Source: Nitrosospira sp. NpAV
GTDB taxonomy: Bacteria > Pseudomonadota > Gammaproteobacteria > Burkholderiales > Nitrosomonadaceae
DNA: 64,000 nt
Reading direction: 5' to 3'
NCBI RefSeq assembly: GCF_000832065.1
Contig: NZ_JXQM01000003.1
Location: forward strand, 124,001-188,000
The notes under the pieces are model-generated. The model did no database searches, was not told the origin of the DNA, and saw only the letters and a program-made list of their open reading frames with translations. The translations under genes and the position numbers were made by a program. Numbering within the stretch: the stretch's first letter is position 1; every line of letters starts with the position of its first letter. Positions 39,939 through 49,110 of the stretch are shown one piece after another.

Positions 39939-40340
39939 CTAAATCCCTTGATCGCTTGGCACCGCGCAACTCCGGCAAAAAACACGATTCTTGAAATGTG
40001 CAGCGAAAAGATGCGCTCCACCGATTACCGCCAACATGGTCTCCGCGGTTTCCCCATAGCTTGGCCCGATCACCAACAGCGCCACGCTAACGCAAGCCAG
40101 ACCGAACCCACCCAACATGAGAACGAGCCACCGACGGTGCGTGACGAATCCAGGGATCAATGCGAGCAGGACCAGTAACGTCACCAGCACAACCATATAC
40201 CAATGAAGCACTTCATTCTGCCGCACCAACCCGAGCAATGGGAACAGTGACAAGAATAATGGTGTCCCCAGGCAATGCAGCAGGCACAGCGTTGACGCCA
40301 TCATGCCGAAATAGTCCACAGCTCCAACTATCTTGTTCAT
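39939..40340 (-). CDS. merC: MerC family membrane protein
   Basis: The 133-residue protein has four membrane helices and the metal-binding motif STLCLLHCLGTP in the first helix; a second Cys pair (FCRSC) lies near the C-terminus. MerC proteins transport Hg2+ in mercury operons, but stand-alone copies are often linked to zinc regulation. No merA or merR is nearby. A palindrome lies about 110-125 bp upstream. The truncated nickel transporter follows. Confidence 0.85.
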   Translation of the reverse strand: MNKIVGAVDYFGMMASTLCLLHCLGTPLFLSLFPLLGLVRQNEVLHWYMVVLVTLLVLLALIPGFVTHRRWLVLMLGGFGLACVSVALLVIGPSYGETAETMLAVIGGAHLFAAHFKNRVFCRSCAVPSDQGI

Positions 40341-40683
40341 TTCTCCACTCCTCGGATTGATTTCGATAAGAAAGCCTCGCCAATGACAAATTTATAGCGG
40401 GGCGTTGAGAAAATCACCATCTGGTCTCATCTATCCTTAACTTCATACTAATAATAACTTATTATCAATAGATAATCTAATCAATAACAGATTGCTCAAG
40501 GTTAATTTTCTACAACATGCGAGGAAATGTACATGTAGCTTGGTACGTTTCCCCAGCGCATCAATTCGGGCTCACAAGATCGAAGTTCAGCATGACAAAT
40601 TCGATGCTACCCGGATTTTAGCTCCGATATTATATGACACCCCCGCTTCTCTAGAGCCCGATGTCATAAGCAGGAGCAGATTA
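40341..40683. other. 343-bp divergent intergenic region with operator-like palindrome
   Basis: It lies between merC and a hypothetical gene on the other strand. It is A/T-rich around 40440-40500 and contains one clear palindrome (listed separately). A frame in the second half (40492-40683) reads open into the downstream gene but lacks ATG and a ribosome site, so I start that gene at 40684. Confidence 0.5.
40451..40465. promoter_or_regulatory. 15-bp palindrome, Zur/Fur-like operator candidate
   Basis: ATAATAA-C-TTATTAT is a perfect palindrome with one central base in the merC upstream region. A/T-rich palindromes of this size are typical of Fur-superfamily metal regulators (Zur, Fur), and merC-type genes can be under zinc control. 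The distance of 110-125 bp to the merC start allows for a promoter between. No regulator gene is nearby. Confidence 0.4.
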
Positions 40684-41064
40684 ATGAGAACAATAAACAT
40701 TGAGTGGAGCTTTGAGTTACATCAGACTGATATTCTGGAGTGTGGCAGGATAGCCATGCGATTGGCATTACGAGAAGGGCTGGACGATACTCTTTCCCGC
40801 GAGCTAGGCGTGGCATCAACTTCGTCCGAATCGGCTGAGAACCGTCCGATTAGTCGTGGCCTGGATGGCCCGCGCATTCGAACGCCGGAAAACAGCATCG
40901 ATACGCTCGATATTTCGATTATAAGCTCGGATCATGCGATAACGGTCGAATCACTCAATGCTATCCAAACCGAGATCCTGAGGTGGCTGCATTTTTTCGA
41001 AGCGTCTATGCCATCTTGTCGTATCCAAAATTTAAATTTCCCAATGGTTTTACCTAGAGCATAA
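40684..41064 (+). CDS. hypothetical protein
   Basis: A 126-residue unrecognised protein starting at an ATG with GGAG upstream (GCAGGAGCAGATTA). It has a helix-rich N-half (ILECGRIAMRLALREGLDD) and an Arg/Ser-rich middle; no signal peptide. The frame is open further upstream without a good start. It lies in the accessory stretch and is followed 26 bp later by a phage-like gene. Confidence 0.45.
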   Translation: MRTINIEWSFELHQTDILECGRIAMRLALREGLDDTLSRELGVASTSSESAENRPISRGLDGPRIRTPENSIDTLDISIISSDHAITVESLNAIQTEILRWLHFFEASMPSCRIQNLNFPMVLPRA

Positions 41065-41090
41065 CCGGGGTTTCCATTAGGATAGATTCA

Positions 41091-41411
41091 GTGTTTCCCC
41101 AATGTACTGACAGTATTGATCAAGGCTATGATAAAGCCACCGTTTATATTCCGAATAAACCCATCATCATAATAGAAAACTTTGGGGTCGGCTCAGCCGG
41201 TTATGCTATCTCTGGCGAATGGATTAAACACGATGGCGCGTGCTGCCCGGTATCCAAGGAAATGCTGGTGGATATCCGGTGTAAGAACGGTGATGTATTC
41301 TACGAAGTCGCAGCCAGCATCAAATTGGAAGCTTTATCGTTCTTCTGGCAGGGAAGCGGTTCTAAGTTCGACATTATTGAATACAGAATTGGGGGAACAA
41401 TGGAACGGTAA
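41091..41411 (+). CDS. small phage-like protein
   Basis: A 106-residue protein starting at GTG with AGGA upstream. The layout W-x-K-H-D-G-x-C-C-P-V, then V-D-I-R-x-K-N-G-D, ending F-D-I-I-E-Y-R-I, matches a small module common in phage and prophage genes, where the final DII.YR is a hallmark. Function in phages is unknown. A single gene without other phage genes suggests a relic or captured gene. Confidence 0.6.
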   Translation: MFPQCTDSIDQGYDKATVYIPNKPIIIIENFGVGSAGYAISGEWIKHDGACCPVSKEMLVDIRCKNGDVFYEVAASIKLEALSFFWQGSGSKFDIIEYRIGGTMER

Positions 41412-42095
41412 ATCGAGTTGGATGATGTAAGGATTGGCCGACTGAAAACGACGATAGACAGTAAACCTTAACGGTCGAATATCTCCGTTTTCCCGCAATC
41501 CCGAGAATGCTGAATCATAAAGGCCACCTTCGATCCCTATACCGTGCACATTGGCAGATTCCTCCCCCCATTGAATTGGCTGGTAGGCGCACCATATCGG
41601 AAACAGGGTTACACCGCACATCACGCGCTGACGGCCCCGTGGGTGATTGTTGACACTGAACTGTACGGTTCCATCGTCGGTACCGTGCCGGTAAAGCTGG
41701 ACTCGCCCAATGGACTATGCAGCGACGAAGCCTATCCATCGGAACTAGACGCCGTGCGAATTCCGGGTCGGGAAGCTGGCCGAACCCTCAAGATTCATGA
41801 TCCCACCCGGCCAACCCCACCCTCTCCATCATGGGCACCATGTTCCATTGCATTTATTTCTACACTGGCATGTTCAATGATGTAACCAATCTGGTTTGTG
41901 AAAGGGTTTCCCGTCATATTGCGGGACAGAAATGGCTGTTGGGGTTTACCTCGATTGCAGTCGATCCACCAGAAGCGGTATTGCTGCATAGAATTTTGGA
42001 ATGTGTTGGGCGGAAACCGGACTAAACATAATGGTACAACGTGTAGGACGTAACCAAAGGCAGGCAGCCTGGGTTATCGTCATAAAGGAGTTTTT
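41412..42095. other. 684-bp region with decayed or doubtful frames
   Basis: No strong gene. A frame on the minus strand is open from 41714 to 41334 and reads like protein (SIGRVQLYRHGTDDG...RFTVYRRF), but the first ATG is at 41624 and it has no ribosome site, so it could be a 5'-truncated gene. On the plus strand 41831-42025 is open for 64 residues without a ribosome site. The ribosome site AAAGGAG near 42084 belongs to the next gene. Confidence 0.4.
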
Positions 42096-42377
42096 GTGGC
42101 TCAACAATTAGAGGCATTTGAACAATATTCCATTCAGGCGGACTTGCTGATTGGACAGGCGACTAGGGAGCAGCTGGCGGAGTGCATGCGATTGCTTGCC
42201 TTGATTGTTGCCCGATACCAGATAAAGCATGGCGAGATTTCGCTAAATAGCGCCTCGGCAATGCTTAAGGCAGGTGATCCGAACGATGAGCAATTATTGA
42301 TACTCACAATGGGGATGGAAAATCTTGTCAACGTATTGCGCAATGTTGTAACCGGAATACGCGAGATAAAGCATTAA
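42096..42377 (+). CDS. small helical hypothetical protein
   Basis: A 93-residue protein starting at GTG with the strong site AAAGGAG five to six bases upstream. The protein is almost all helix (IQADLLIGQATREQLAECMRLLALIVARYQIKHGE) with no membrane segment. I recognise no family. It stands alone in the accessory stretch, about 300 bp before the HAF-repeat gene. Confidence 0.6.
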   Translation: MAQQLEAFEQYSIQADLLIGQATREQLAECMRLLALIVARYQIKHGEISLNSASAMLKAGDPNDEQLLILTMGMENLVNVLRNVVTGIREIKH

Positions 42378-42680
42378 TCCTTGCCGCTGCATCATTAGCG
42401 GGCTTTAGCTGTGCGTCAAACACGGATATTAAAATCTACAAGGTCTGTTGGCACCAGTTTTCAGATATATCAATAAATTGTCGAGGAGCCAGTAGGCTTA
42501 CTATAGTCCGATCGGAAGATTTACAGACATAGAAATCATTGTTATAGGGATGTTGTAGAAATATCTTACTTGCTTGTTAAAACAAAGGCTCGATCTCGCC
42601 CGCGATGTGTTTCTGATTATCAAATGTGCCTGCACTAACCTGCCTAAGCCTATCTCGATCGTTTATTGGAGGCATTCCTC

Positions 42681-43784
42681 GTGAAAATCAACCGCATTTT
42701 TGAAACTTCCACCTTTGTCCTGGCAGCGACCCTCGACGTTGGCCTCGGTTTAGCGTCCCCAGCCTTCGCCGACTACGACTCATCAGCCATTGTCAATCCT
42801 GGCGGCAAAGTAACCTATATCCGTAACTCGGGAGTTAATACCGTCGGTAAAGATATCAACGATGCCGGGCAGGTTGCGGGCTCCGTAACCTCTGCAAAGG
42901 GTACCTACGCTTTCATTACGGGCCCAGACGGCGTGGGGATGACCAATCTTGGTACGTTGGGTGGATATTCCAGCGAAGCCTACGGTATCAATAACTCCGG
43001 GCAGGTGGTGGGGATGTCCACTACCGCAGATGGTGCCATGCACGCCTTCATCACTGGACCTAATGGCGTAGGGATGACTGATCTCGGCACTCTGGGTGGA
43101 TCTCAGAGCCGAGCCTATGACATCAATGATTCCGGGCAGGTAGTGGGATGGGCCTCGATGGAGGACAATAGCACACATGCTTTCATGACAGGCCCTAATG
43201 GTGTTGGGATGAAAAATCTTGGTACCCTGGCTGGTGGATATTCCAGCGAGGCGACAGCAATCAATGCTGCTGGGCAGGTGGTGGGAGCCTCGTACGGTAG
43301 TGTTTTTATCACGGGCCCGGATGGGGTGGGAATGACTGAGTTAGTGGATATTCCCCAGCGCCACCCAAAAGCCTATGATATCAACGCCACCGGGCAGGTG
43401 GTGGGAGCTTACGAGAAGGAACCTGGTTTTCCTTTTTATACCGTTTTCATGGAAGGTCCCAACGAGTATTGGACTGGTATCAACAGTTCTTCGACCATAG
43501 CCTATGGCATCAACGATGCCGGGCAGATAGTGGGAGAATACGAATTGGGCCCAGCCCCTGGTAGCTACGCCTTCATCACAGGCCCCAACGGCGCGGATGC
43601 AACCGATCTCTCGTCCTATGGTGATTTGCCAGATGGGTATCGTTCACTCTATGCTATCGAGATCAATAACCGGGGACAGGTACTCGTTACCGGCGTTATC
43701 CCGGAGCCTGCATCCTACGTCCTGATGCTGGCCGGATTGGGGCTGGTCGGCTTCAGGGCAAGACGCAACGGAGCGCCAGCGTAG
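42681..43784 (+). CDS. HAF-repeat PEP-CTERM exported protein
   Basis: The 367-residue protein has a signal peptide (cleavage near PAFADY), at least five HAF-type repeats of about 50 residues (I-N-x-x-G-Q-V-V-G ... H-A-F-I-T-G-P-x-G-V-G-M-T-x-L-G-T-L-G-G) and a C-terminal PEP-CTERM sorting signal: VIPEPASYV, a hydrophobic helix (MLAGLGLVGF) and an Arg-rich end. Such proteins are processed by exosortase and placed in the envelope or matrix. I chose GTG at 42681 because GGAGG is eight bases upstream. No exosortase is in the window. Confidence 0.9.
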   Translation: MKINRIFETSTFVLAATLDVGLGLASPAFADYDSSAIVNPGGKVTYIRNSGVNTVGKDINDAGQVAGSVTSAKGTYAFITGPDGVGMTNLGTLGGYSSEAYGINNSGQVVGMSTTADGAMHAFITGPNGVGMTDLGTLGGSQSRAYDINDSGQVVGWASMEDNSTHAFMTGPNGVGMKNLGTLAGGYSSEATAINAAGQVVGASYGSVFITGPDGVGMTELVDIPQRHPKAYDINATGQVVGAYEKEPGFPFYTVFMEGPNEYWTGINSSSTIAYGINDAGQIVGEYELGPAPGSYAFITGPNGADATDLSSYGDLPDGYRSLYAIEINNRGQVLVTGVIPEPASYVLMLAGLGLVGFRARRNGAPA

Positions 43785-43902
43785 AGGAGTTCGCACTAGC
43801 GAGTGAGAGAGGATGTCTGGGTCTAGGAAACCAAGGCAATCAATATTTCCCTTTCAGATATTGGCATGACTAATTGCTTCACGATGCACAGCTGATATTC
43901 CT

Positions 43903-44115
43903 ATGGTTGCCTCGCAAGCGGCATCGGTTGTTCGCTATGACGGTTTAGCTTTTAGGACCCAGCTTCATGCTGAAAGGTTTGTGAAGCTAGTGGCGCCAAT
44001 TCGCATGAATGAGGAGCTGACGGAATTTTATGAAAAAGTTTGTCATGCCGAAACAGAAGAAGCCTGGCGTAAAGATGTCAACGGGCAAAAAAAACTGCTC
44101 TGGCCCTTAGCATGA
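43903..44115 (+). CDS. hypothetical small protein
   Basis: A 70-residue frame in the accessory stretch (MVASQAASVVRYDGLAFRTQLHAERFVKL...). The residue mix looks natural, but I see no good ribosome site and no family. It could be a real small gene or a decayed fragment. Confidence 0.3.
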   Translation: MVASQAASVVRYDGLAFRTQLHAERFVKLVAPIRMNEELTEFYEKVCHAETEEAWRKDVNGQKKLLWPLA

Positions 44116-44243
44116 CTACCAACAGCAACAGAAAGTGCCGCTCGCTTAAATAGAGGGATGTGTCCATCTCCTTCCCGCAAAGCGCTACAGCGCAATGTAA
44201 AGCGCCGCTTCATTTCAGACCCGCTTCAGCCAGTTTTTATTGC

Positions 44244-44387
44244 CTAACCCAACGGCACGCGTTCACAAGAACGACACACTTTTATGAGATAGTATTCACG
44301 ATGCCGATCTTTAATGGCGCCTATGTTCATTCCCATGTAGAAGCCCTCAGCCCGGCAGTTATCTCCTTTCTCGCCGGGCTTTTTCAT
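44244..44387 (-). CDS. tiny ORF B, translationally coupled
   Basis: A 47-residue frame (MKKPGEKGDNCRAEGFYMGM...YYLIKVCRSCERVPLG). Its ATG overlaps the TGA of the upstream tiny ORF (ATGA), and a strong ribosome site GGGAAAGGG lies directly before it. The CRSCERVP end has a CxxC that could bind zinc with the earlier Cys. No family recognised. A hairpin (44349-44384) at its 5' end is formed by the coding sequence itself. Confidence 0.4.
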   Translation of the reverse strand: MKKPGEKGDNCRAEGFYMGMNIGAIKDRHREYYLIKVCRSCERVPLG

Positions 44388-44575
44388 TCCCTTTCCCACA
44401 TTGAAGCTCTGGTGTGCAACGGGCCGGTCGCAGTATCCGTGAATTTCACCGCGATATTTTTCCCTCTCCAAGAAAACTTGGTCTTGCATATCACGATGAT
44501 TTCTTGATCTATTTTTAAGGTAACGGTGTCGCCGCCTATGACAGTCTCTCTTTGAAGGTGCCTGGGGTCCGTCAT
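44384..44575 (-). CDS. tiny ORF A, hypothetical
   Basis: A 63-residue frame (MTDPRHLQRETVIGGDTVTLKIDQEIIVICKTKF...), beta-rich and protein-like, with only a weak ribosome site (AATAGG). It ends in a 4-bp overlap with tiny ORF B. Small coupled genes of this kind are common in phages and mobile elements. No family recognised. Confidence 0.4.
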   Translation of the reverse strand: MTDPRHLQRETVIGGDTVTLKIDQEIIVICKTKFSWRGKNIAVKFTDTATGPLHTRASMWERE

Positions 44576-44685
44576 CCTATTGTCTAAATAGGAAGCTATA
44601 AGGACGCTTTTCGAAGCTTGATTACATTTCCTTGCTGTGTCTCTCTTGCTGAGATTTCTCGGTACAAATCGGTTACATTTTAGAA

Positions 44686-44722
44686 AACAAAAAAGGAGTT
44701 GCCGGATATCCCGTAACTCCTT
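44686..44722 (-). terminator. rho-independent terminator after the tRNA
   Basis: On the minus strand the stem AAGGAGTT...AACTCCTT (44722-44715 with 44700-44693) encloses an inner CGGAT/ATCCG helix and is followed by TTTTTTG. It lies just 8 bases downstream of the tRNA 3' end and should end transcription from rpoD through the tRNA. Confidence 0.85.
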
Positions 44723-44729
44723 GTTCTTA

Positions 44730-44806
<77 letters not shown>

Positions 44807-44820
44807 TATTTAGGCACTAA

Positions 44821-44856
44821 AATGGAAATAAATACCGAAAGCCGATCAGCCTTCGG
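44821..44856 (-). terminator. hairpin at rpoD stop, weak terminator
   Basis: On the minus strand CCGAAGGCT-GATC-GGCTTTCGG folds into a 9-bp stem that includes the rpoD stop codon, followed by TATTTATTTCC. The T-run is interrupted, so readthrough into the tRNA 30 bp downstream is likely. Confidence 0.55.
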
Positions 44857-47062
44857 TATCCAGAAAACTCCGCAGACGTTCAGAACGCGAAGGATGACGC
44901 AATTTACGCAGTGCTTTCGCTTCTATCTGCCGAATGCGTTCACGAGTCACGTCGAATTGTTTACCCACCTCCTCCAGCGTGTGATCGGTATTCATTTCGA
45001 TGCCAAAACGCATACGCAGCACTTTTGCTTCACGTGGCGTCAAAGAGTCCAGTATATCCTTGGTGACATCCCGCAGGCTGGCGTAAACCGCGGCGTCCGC
45101 GGGTGCCATGGTGGCCGAGTCCTCGATAAAATCACCTAGATGGGAATCTTCGTCATCCCCGATGGGCGTCTCCATGGAGATTGGTTCCTTGGAAATCTTG
45201 AGGATCTTGCGGATTTTTTCTTCCGGCATTTCCATTTTTTGCGCCAATAGCGCCGGTTCCGGCTCCTGCCCGGTTTCCTGCAGAATCTGGCGCGAAATAC
45301 GATTCATCTTGTTGATGGTCTCGATCATGTGCACTGGGATACGGATGGTGCGTGCCTGATCGGCGATGGAGCGGGTAATGGCCTGGCGAATCCACCAGGT
45401 GGCGTAAGTCGAAAACTTGTAACCCCGCCGATATTCAAATTTATCCACCGCTTTCATGAGTCCGATATTGCCTTCCTGTATGAGGTCAAGGAATTGCAGT
45501 CCGCGGTTGGTATATTTTTTGGCAATGGAAATCACCAGCCGCAAATTGGCTTCGGTCATTTCGCGTTTGGCACGGCGTGCCTTGGCCTCGCCGGTGGACA
45601 TCCGCCGGTTGATTTCCTTGAGGTCTTTAAGCGGGATGCCGACTCGCTTTTGCAGCGTCAGCAGGTTCTCCTGCTGTTCGAGGATAGCCGGCTGGTAGCG
45701 TCCCAGTGTCTGGCTATACGGCTTTCCAACCGCGACTTCCTGCGCCACCCAGTCGAAATTGCTCTCGTTACCTGGAAAGCCTTTGATGAAATGATTACGC
45801 GGCATGCCCGCCTTGGTCACACAGAGCTCCATGATTTTGCGCTCATAGCCGCGCATTTCATCCACTAGGCCACGCTGAGTGTCGCAGAGCCTCTCAACCA
45901 TTTTCGCGGAGAAGCGAATGGCCATGAGCTCGGCTGAAATATTCTCCTGTATGTCTTTGTATGCCTTGTTGGCCGATCCTTTTTTTGCCAGCGCTTTCTG
46001 CATTTCGATATACGCCTGCTGGATCACTCCAAAACGCTCCAGCGCATCGTTCTTCAACTTGAGTAGATTGGCGCTTGCTATTGCTGCGATATCCTCATCT
46101 TCCGTATTCTCCGCACCCAGTTCCTGCTCTAGTGTTTCATCGGAGATTTCTTCGCTGACCATTTCCGGATCATTCGGATCCAACAATCCATCCACCAGTT
46201 CGTCAATGCGCATTTCGTCTCGCGCCACCTTGTCGGCAAGATCGAGTATTCCGGCTATGGTGGTCGGGCAGGCGGAAATTGCCTGGATCATATGCTTCAA
46301 TCCATCCTCGATACGCTTTGCGATTTCGATTTCACTCTCGCGCGTGAGCAATTCCACCGAACCCATTTCCCGCATATACATGCGTACCGGATCGGTGGTG
46401 CGGCCAAACTCGGAATCCACAGTGGAAAGCGCCGCCTCGGCTTCTTCTACCACATCCTCGTCGGCTACCGTCGGCGCAGTCTCGGACATCAGCAGCGTTT
46501 CCGCGTCAGGCGCCTCATCATAAACAGAGATACCCACATCATTGATCATGCTGATGATGTTTTCTATCTGCTCAGCATCCAGCATATCATCGGGAAGATG
46601 ATCATTGATCTCGGCATAAGTCAGGTAGCCGCGCTCCTTGCCCTGCACGATGAGGTTCTTCAAGCGCATGCGCCGCGCCTCAATGTCTTGTGGCGCGAGT
46701 GGAGTTTTCTCCACATCTTTCGCCTGATTCTTGCCTTCCTTTATCGCCTTGGCCCTGGCTATTTTCGCGGTAAGCAAATTGGGTTCCGTGACCGCAAGGA
46801 CGGCTCTTTCGATCTCCGTCACGCGGCCCGACGCTTTAGTGGATAATTTTGCAGCCGTCGTAATTTTTTCCTCCAACGCTTCTGCAGTCACCTTGATCGG
46901 TGATTTTGCCGATTTCAGCGGCTCTGTAACGGATTGGCTTGTTTCCTTTTTTCTCGCCATCTTGACCTTACCGGCGGGACGACCCACAGATGCGGCTCCC
47001 GACGCTTCACCTTTCGATTTTGTTCTTACCGGCACCTTGGCTTGCGTTTTCGCTTTTACCAT
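44846..47062 (-). CDS. rpoD: RNA polymerase sigma factor RpoD (sigma-70)
   Basis: The 738-residue primary sigma factor has region 1.1 (about 130-190), region 1.2/2 ([25 protein letters not shown]-like), the large non-conserved insert, region 2.4 ([22 protein letters not shown]), region 3 and region 4.2 ([33 protein letters not shown]). A Lys/Ala-rich tail of about 120 residues precedes region 1.1. The ATG at 47062 is preferred over a TTG four codons earlier. It ends the rpsU-yqeY-dnaG-rpoD operon. Confidence 0.97.
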   Translation of the reverse strand: MVKAKTQAKVPVRTKSKGEASGAASVGRPAGKVKMARKKETSQSVTEPLKSAKSPIKVTAEALEEKITTAAKLSTKASGRVTEIERAVLAVTEPNLLTAKIARAKAIKEGKNQAKDVEKTPLAPQDIEARRMRLKNLIVQGKERGYLTYAEINDHLPDDMLDAEQIENIISMINDVGISVYDEAPDAETLLMSETAPTVADEDVVEEAEAALSTVDSEFGRTTDPVRMYMREMGSVELLTRESEIEIAKRIEDGLKHMIQAISACPTTIAGILDLADKVARDEMRIDELVDGLLDPNDPEMVSEEISDETLEQELGAENTEDEDIAAIASANLLKLKNDALERFGVIQQAYIEMQKALAKKGSANKAYKDIQENISAELMAIRFSAKMVERLCDTQRGLVDEMRGYERKIMELCVTKAGMPRNHFIKGFPGNESNFDWVAQEVAVGKPYSQTLGRYQPAILEQQENLLTLQKRVGIPLKDLKEINRRMSTGEAKARRAKREMTEANLRLVISIAKKYTNRGLQFLDLIQEGNIGLMKAVDKFEYRRGYKFSTYATWWIRQAITRSIADQARTIRIPVHMIETINKMNRISRQILQETGQEPEPALLAQKMEMPEEKIRKILKISKEPISMETPIGDDEDSHLGDFIEDSATMAPADAAVYASLRDVTKDILDSLTPREAKVLRMRFGIEMNTDHTLEEVGKQFDVTRERIRQIEAKALRKLRHPSRSERLRSFLDTEG

Positions 47063-47150
47063 GTCGATTCCCAAAAATAGTATGGCTGGTTGAGACCTAA
47101 AAATTTTTCGATTATATCAATATTTTATGAATGCTGTTCGGTTATTGCTC

Positions 47151-48944
47151 TCAAGGCATGGCCAATCGCTGGAGCTCCTGTCTTTCCTCAGGGGTAAGCA
47201 TGCTCAGAGGCTTGTTATGCAACCTTGTCATGCGTTGCTTACGTTGCATTTCCCGCAAACGCGCCAGCGCGCCCCCAAATTCCGCTTCCAGATCGATATT
47301 GCTGTCCCACGCAAGCGTCTCGCTCTCGGCTTTATGCAGCAGCGCACGATGAGGACTATCGTGAAAATATGTGATCGCCGAAGGTATTGCCGTGTCTTTT
47401 CCAAGATAGGGGTGCGTATCGATAAATTCAACCAATGCCGTAAGCGCTGCTATTTCCTCAGCATGTTCCCGGATTTCCATGAGCAGTGCTCTATCCAGCT
47501 TCCGGACATAACCGGGATCATACAAGAGTATTTGTATCAACCAGCGGTATGGCGAGGCAGGTTGTGGCCGTGGCGCTCTTTCACGGAATTGAGAAGGCGA
47601 GACACGCCTGATTTTCAATAAATCCTCCAACTCTCTCTGGGTGGCGCCACTGATTTCCGCCAATTGCTTTAACAGCATCAACGCCAAGCCTGGTGCTGCG
47701 ACCCGTGTCAGCAAAGGCTTCGCATCCTGCACCAGTTTGGCACGGCCTTCGCTCGTCGTCAGGTCGGCACGTGCCGACAATTCCCTGAACAGAAAAACTG
47801 ACAGGGGTAATGCCTGTTTGATCAATTCCTCAAATGCTTCCCTGCCGAAATTGCGGACATAGCTGTCGGGATCTTCACCTTCGGGCAGAAAGAGAAAACC
47901 GATGCTCTTACCATCGACAAGCTGCGCCAGACTCTCTTCCAGTGCACGCCATGCTGCTTTCCTGCCGGCACCATCACCATCGAAGCAAAACACCACATTA
48001 TCGGTCTGGCGCAAAAGCTTTTGTATGTGAAACGAGGTGGTGGCGGTGCCCAAGGCGGCTACGGCATATCCGATGCCATGCTGCGAAAGTGCCACCACAT
48101 CCATATATCCTTCCACCACGATCACCCGTCCCGCCTCGCGAATCGACCTGCGCGCGGCGAACAGATTGTAGAGTTCCCGGCCTTTCTGGAACAGAGGCGT
48201 TTCGGGAGAATTGAGATATTTGGGTTCACCCTGTTCCAGCACCCGCCCGCCAAAACCGACGATTCTTCCCTTGAGGTCAAGAATAGGAAACATGATACGG
48301 TCGCGGAAGCGATCATAGTGTTTGCCATCATCGCTCTTGATGATCAACCCGGCCTCGACCAGCAGATTTGCCCGCGCCTTGGCCGCATAATCGGGAAATA
48401 CCGAGTCCAGGTTTCGCCAACCGGCCGGGGCATAGCCAATGGCAAAACGGGCAGCTGTTTCGCCTGTCAAACCGCGCTTTTTCAGATAAGCAATAGCCCC
48501 TTCCGAATGCTTGAGCTGTTCCCGGTAGAACTGCGCGGCAGCCTTCATTGTCTCAAGCAAATCCTGGAAAGAACCTTCTGGCCGCTGGGTCTTGTCCGAT
48601 ACTTCACCGGACGAAGACCCGGCTCCAGGGGTACGGCGAAGGGATTCGGCCTCCTGAACAGGAACTTGGATTCCGGCGCGTGCTGCGAGATCGCCAACCG
48701 CCTCGACAAAGCTCATGCCACCATATTCCATGAGAAAACCGATGGCGCTACCGTGTGCACCACAACCAAAACAGTGATAAAACTGCTTGGTGGGCGTTAC
48801 TGTAAATGATGGTGTTTTTTCACTGTGAAATGGGCAGCAGGCGGTGTAATTTGCGCCGGCTTTCCTGAGCGGCACGTCACGTTCGATGACATCTACGATA
48901 TCCACGCGGCTAAGCAAATCCTGAATGAATGATTGTGAGATCAT
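47151..48944 (-). CDS. dnaG: DNA primase
   Basis: The 597-residue primase has the CHC2 zinc finger (C36/C37, H40, C58, C61 in ACCPFHSEKTPSF...YHCFGCG), the TOPRIM core with VVEGYMDVVAL and FCFDGDGAGRKA, and a C-terminal DnaB-binding domain. It makes RNA primers at the replication fork. It lies between yqeY and rpoD, as expected for the macromolecular synthesis operon. Confidence 0.97.
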   Translation of the reverse strand: MISQSFIQDLLSRVDIVDVIERDVPLRKAGANYTACCPFHSEKTPSFTVTPTKQFYHCFGCGAHGSAIGFLMEYGGMSFVEAVGDLAARAGIQVPVQEAESLRRTPGAGSSSGEVSDKTQRPEGSFQDLLETMKAAAQFYREQLKHSEGAIAYLKKRGLTGETAARFAIGYAPAGWRNLDSVFPDYAAKARANLLVEAGLIIKSDDGKHYDRFRDRIMFPILDLKGRIVGFGGRVLEQGEPKYLNSPETPLFQKGRELYNLFAARRSIREAGRVIVVEGYMDVVALSQHGIGYAVAALGTATTSFHIQKLLRQTDNVVFCFDGDGAGRKAAWRALEESLAQLVDGKSIGFLFLPEGEDPDSYVRNFGREAFEELIKQALPLSVFLFRELSARADLTTSEGRAKLVQDAKPLLTRVAAPGLALMLLKQLAEISGATQRELEDLLKIRRVSPSQFRERAPRPQPASPYRWLIQILLYDPGYVRKLDRALLMEIREHAEEIAALTALVEFIDTHPYLGKDTAIPSAITYFHDSPHRALLHKAESETLAWDSNIDLEAEFGGALARLREMQRKQRMTRLHNKPLSMLTPEERQELQRLAMP

Positions 48945-49110
48945 CTATAGCGGATAAACCATAATATCTTAGACAGCGTGCAAATCAGTAAAAGCTGATC
49001 ACGCGATTTCATTATAGGATGCTTTCTGAAAATGCAAGAGAACACGTTCCCTACCGCACATCCGCAACCGGGACCTCATTGACTATCCCGCGAAGACAAA
49101 CACCAGAATA

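Noticed and set aside
39939-40340. Mercury resistance operon
   Set aside because: merC stands without merA, merR, merT or merP, so a mercury-detoxification operon is not supported.
41544-41885. 113-codon frame on the plus strand
   Set aside because: No ribosome site, ends in low-complexity Pro/Ser, and a better-looking frame runs opposite.
44349-44384. Strong hairpin AGCCCGGC/GCCGGGCT followed by TTTTT on the plus strand
   Set aside because: It has the form of a terminator, but no plus-strand gene ends just upstream, and on the minus strand it is coding sequence of tiny ORF B, so I do not list it as a terminator.
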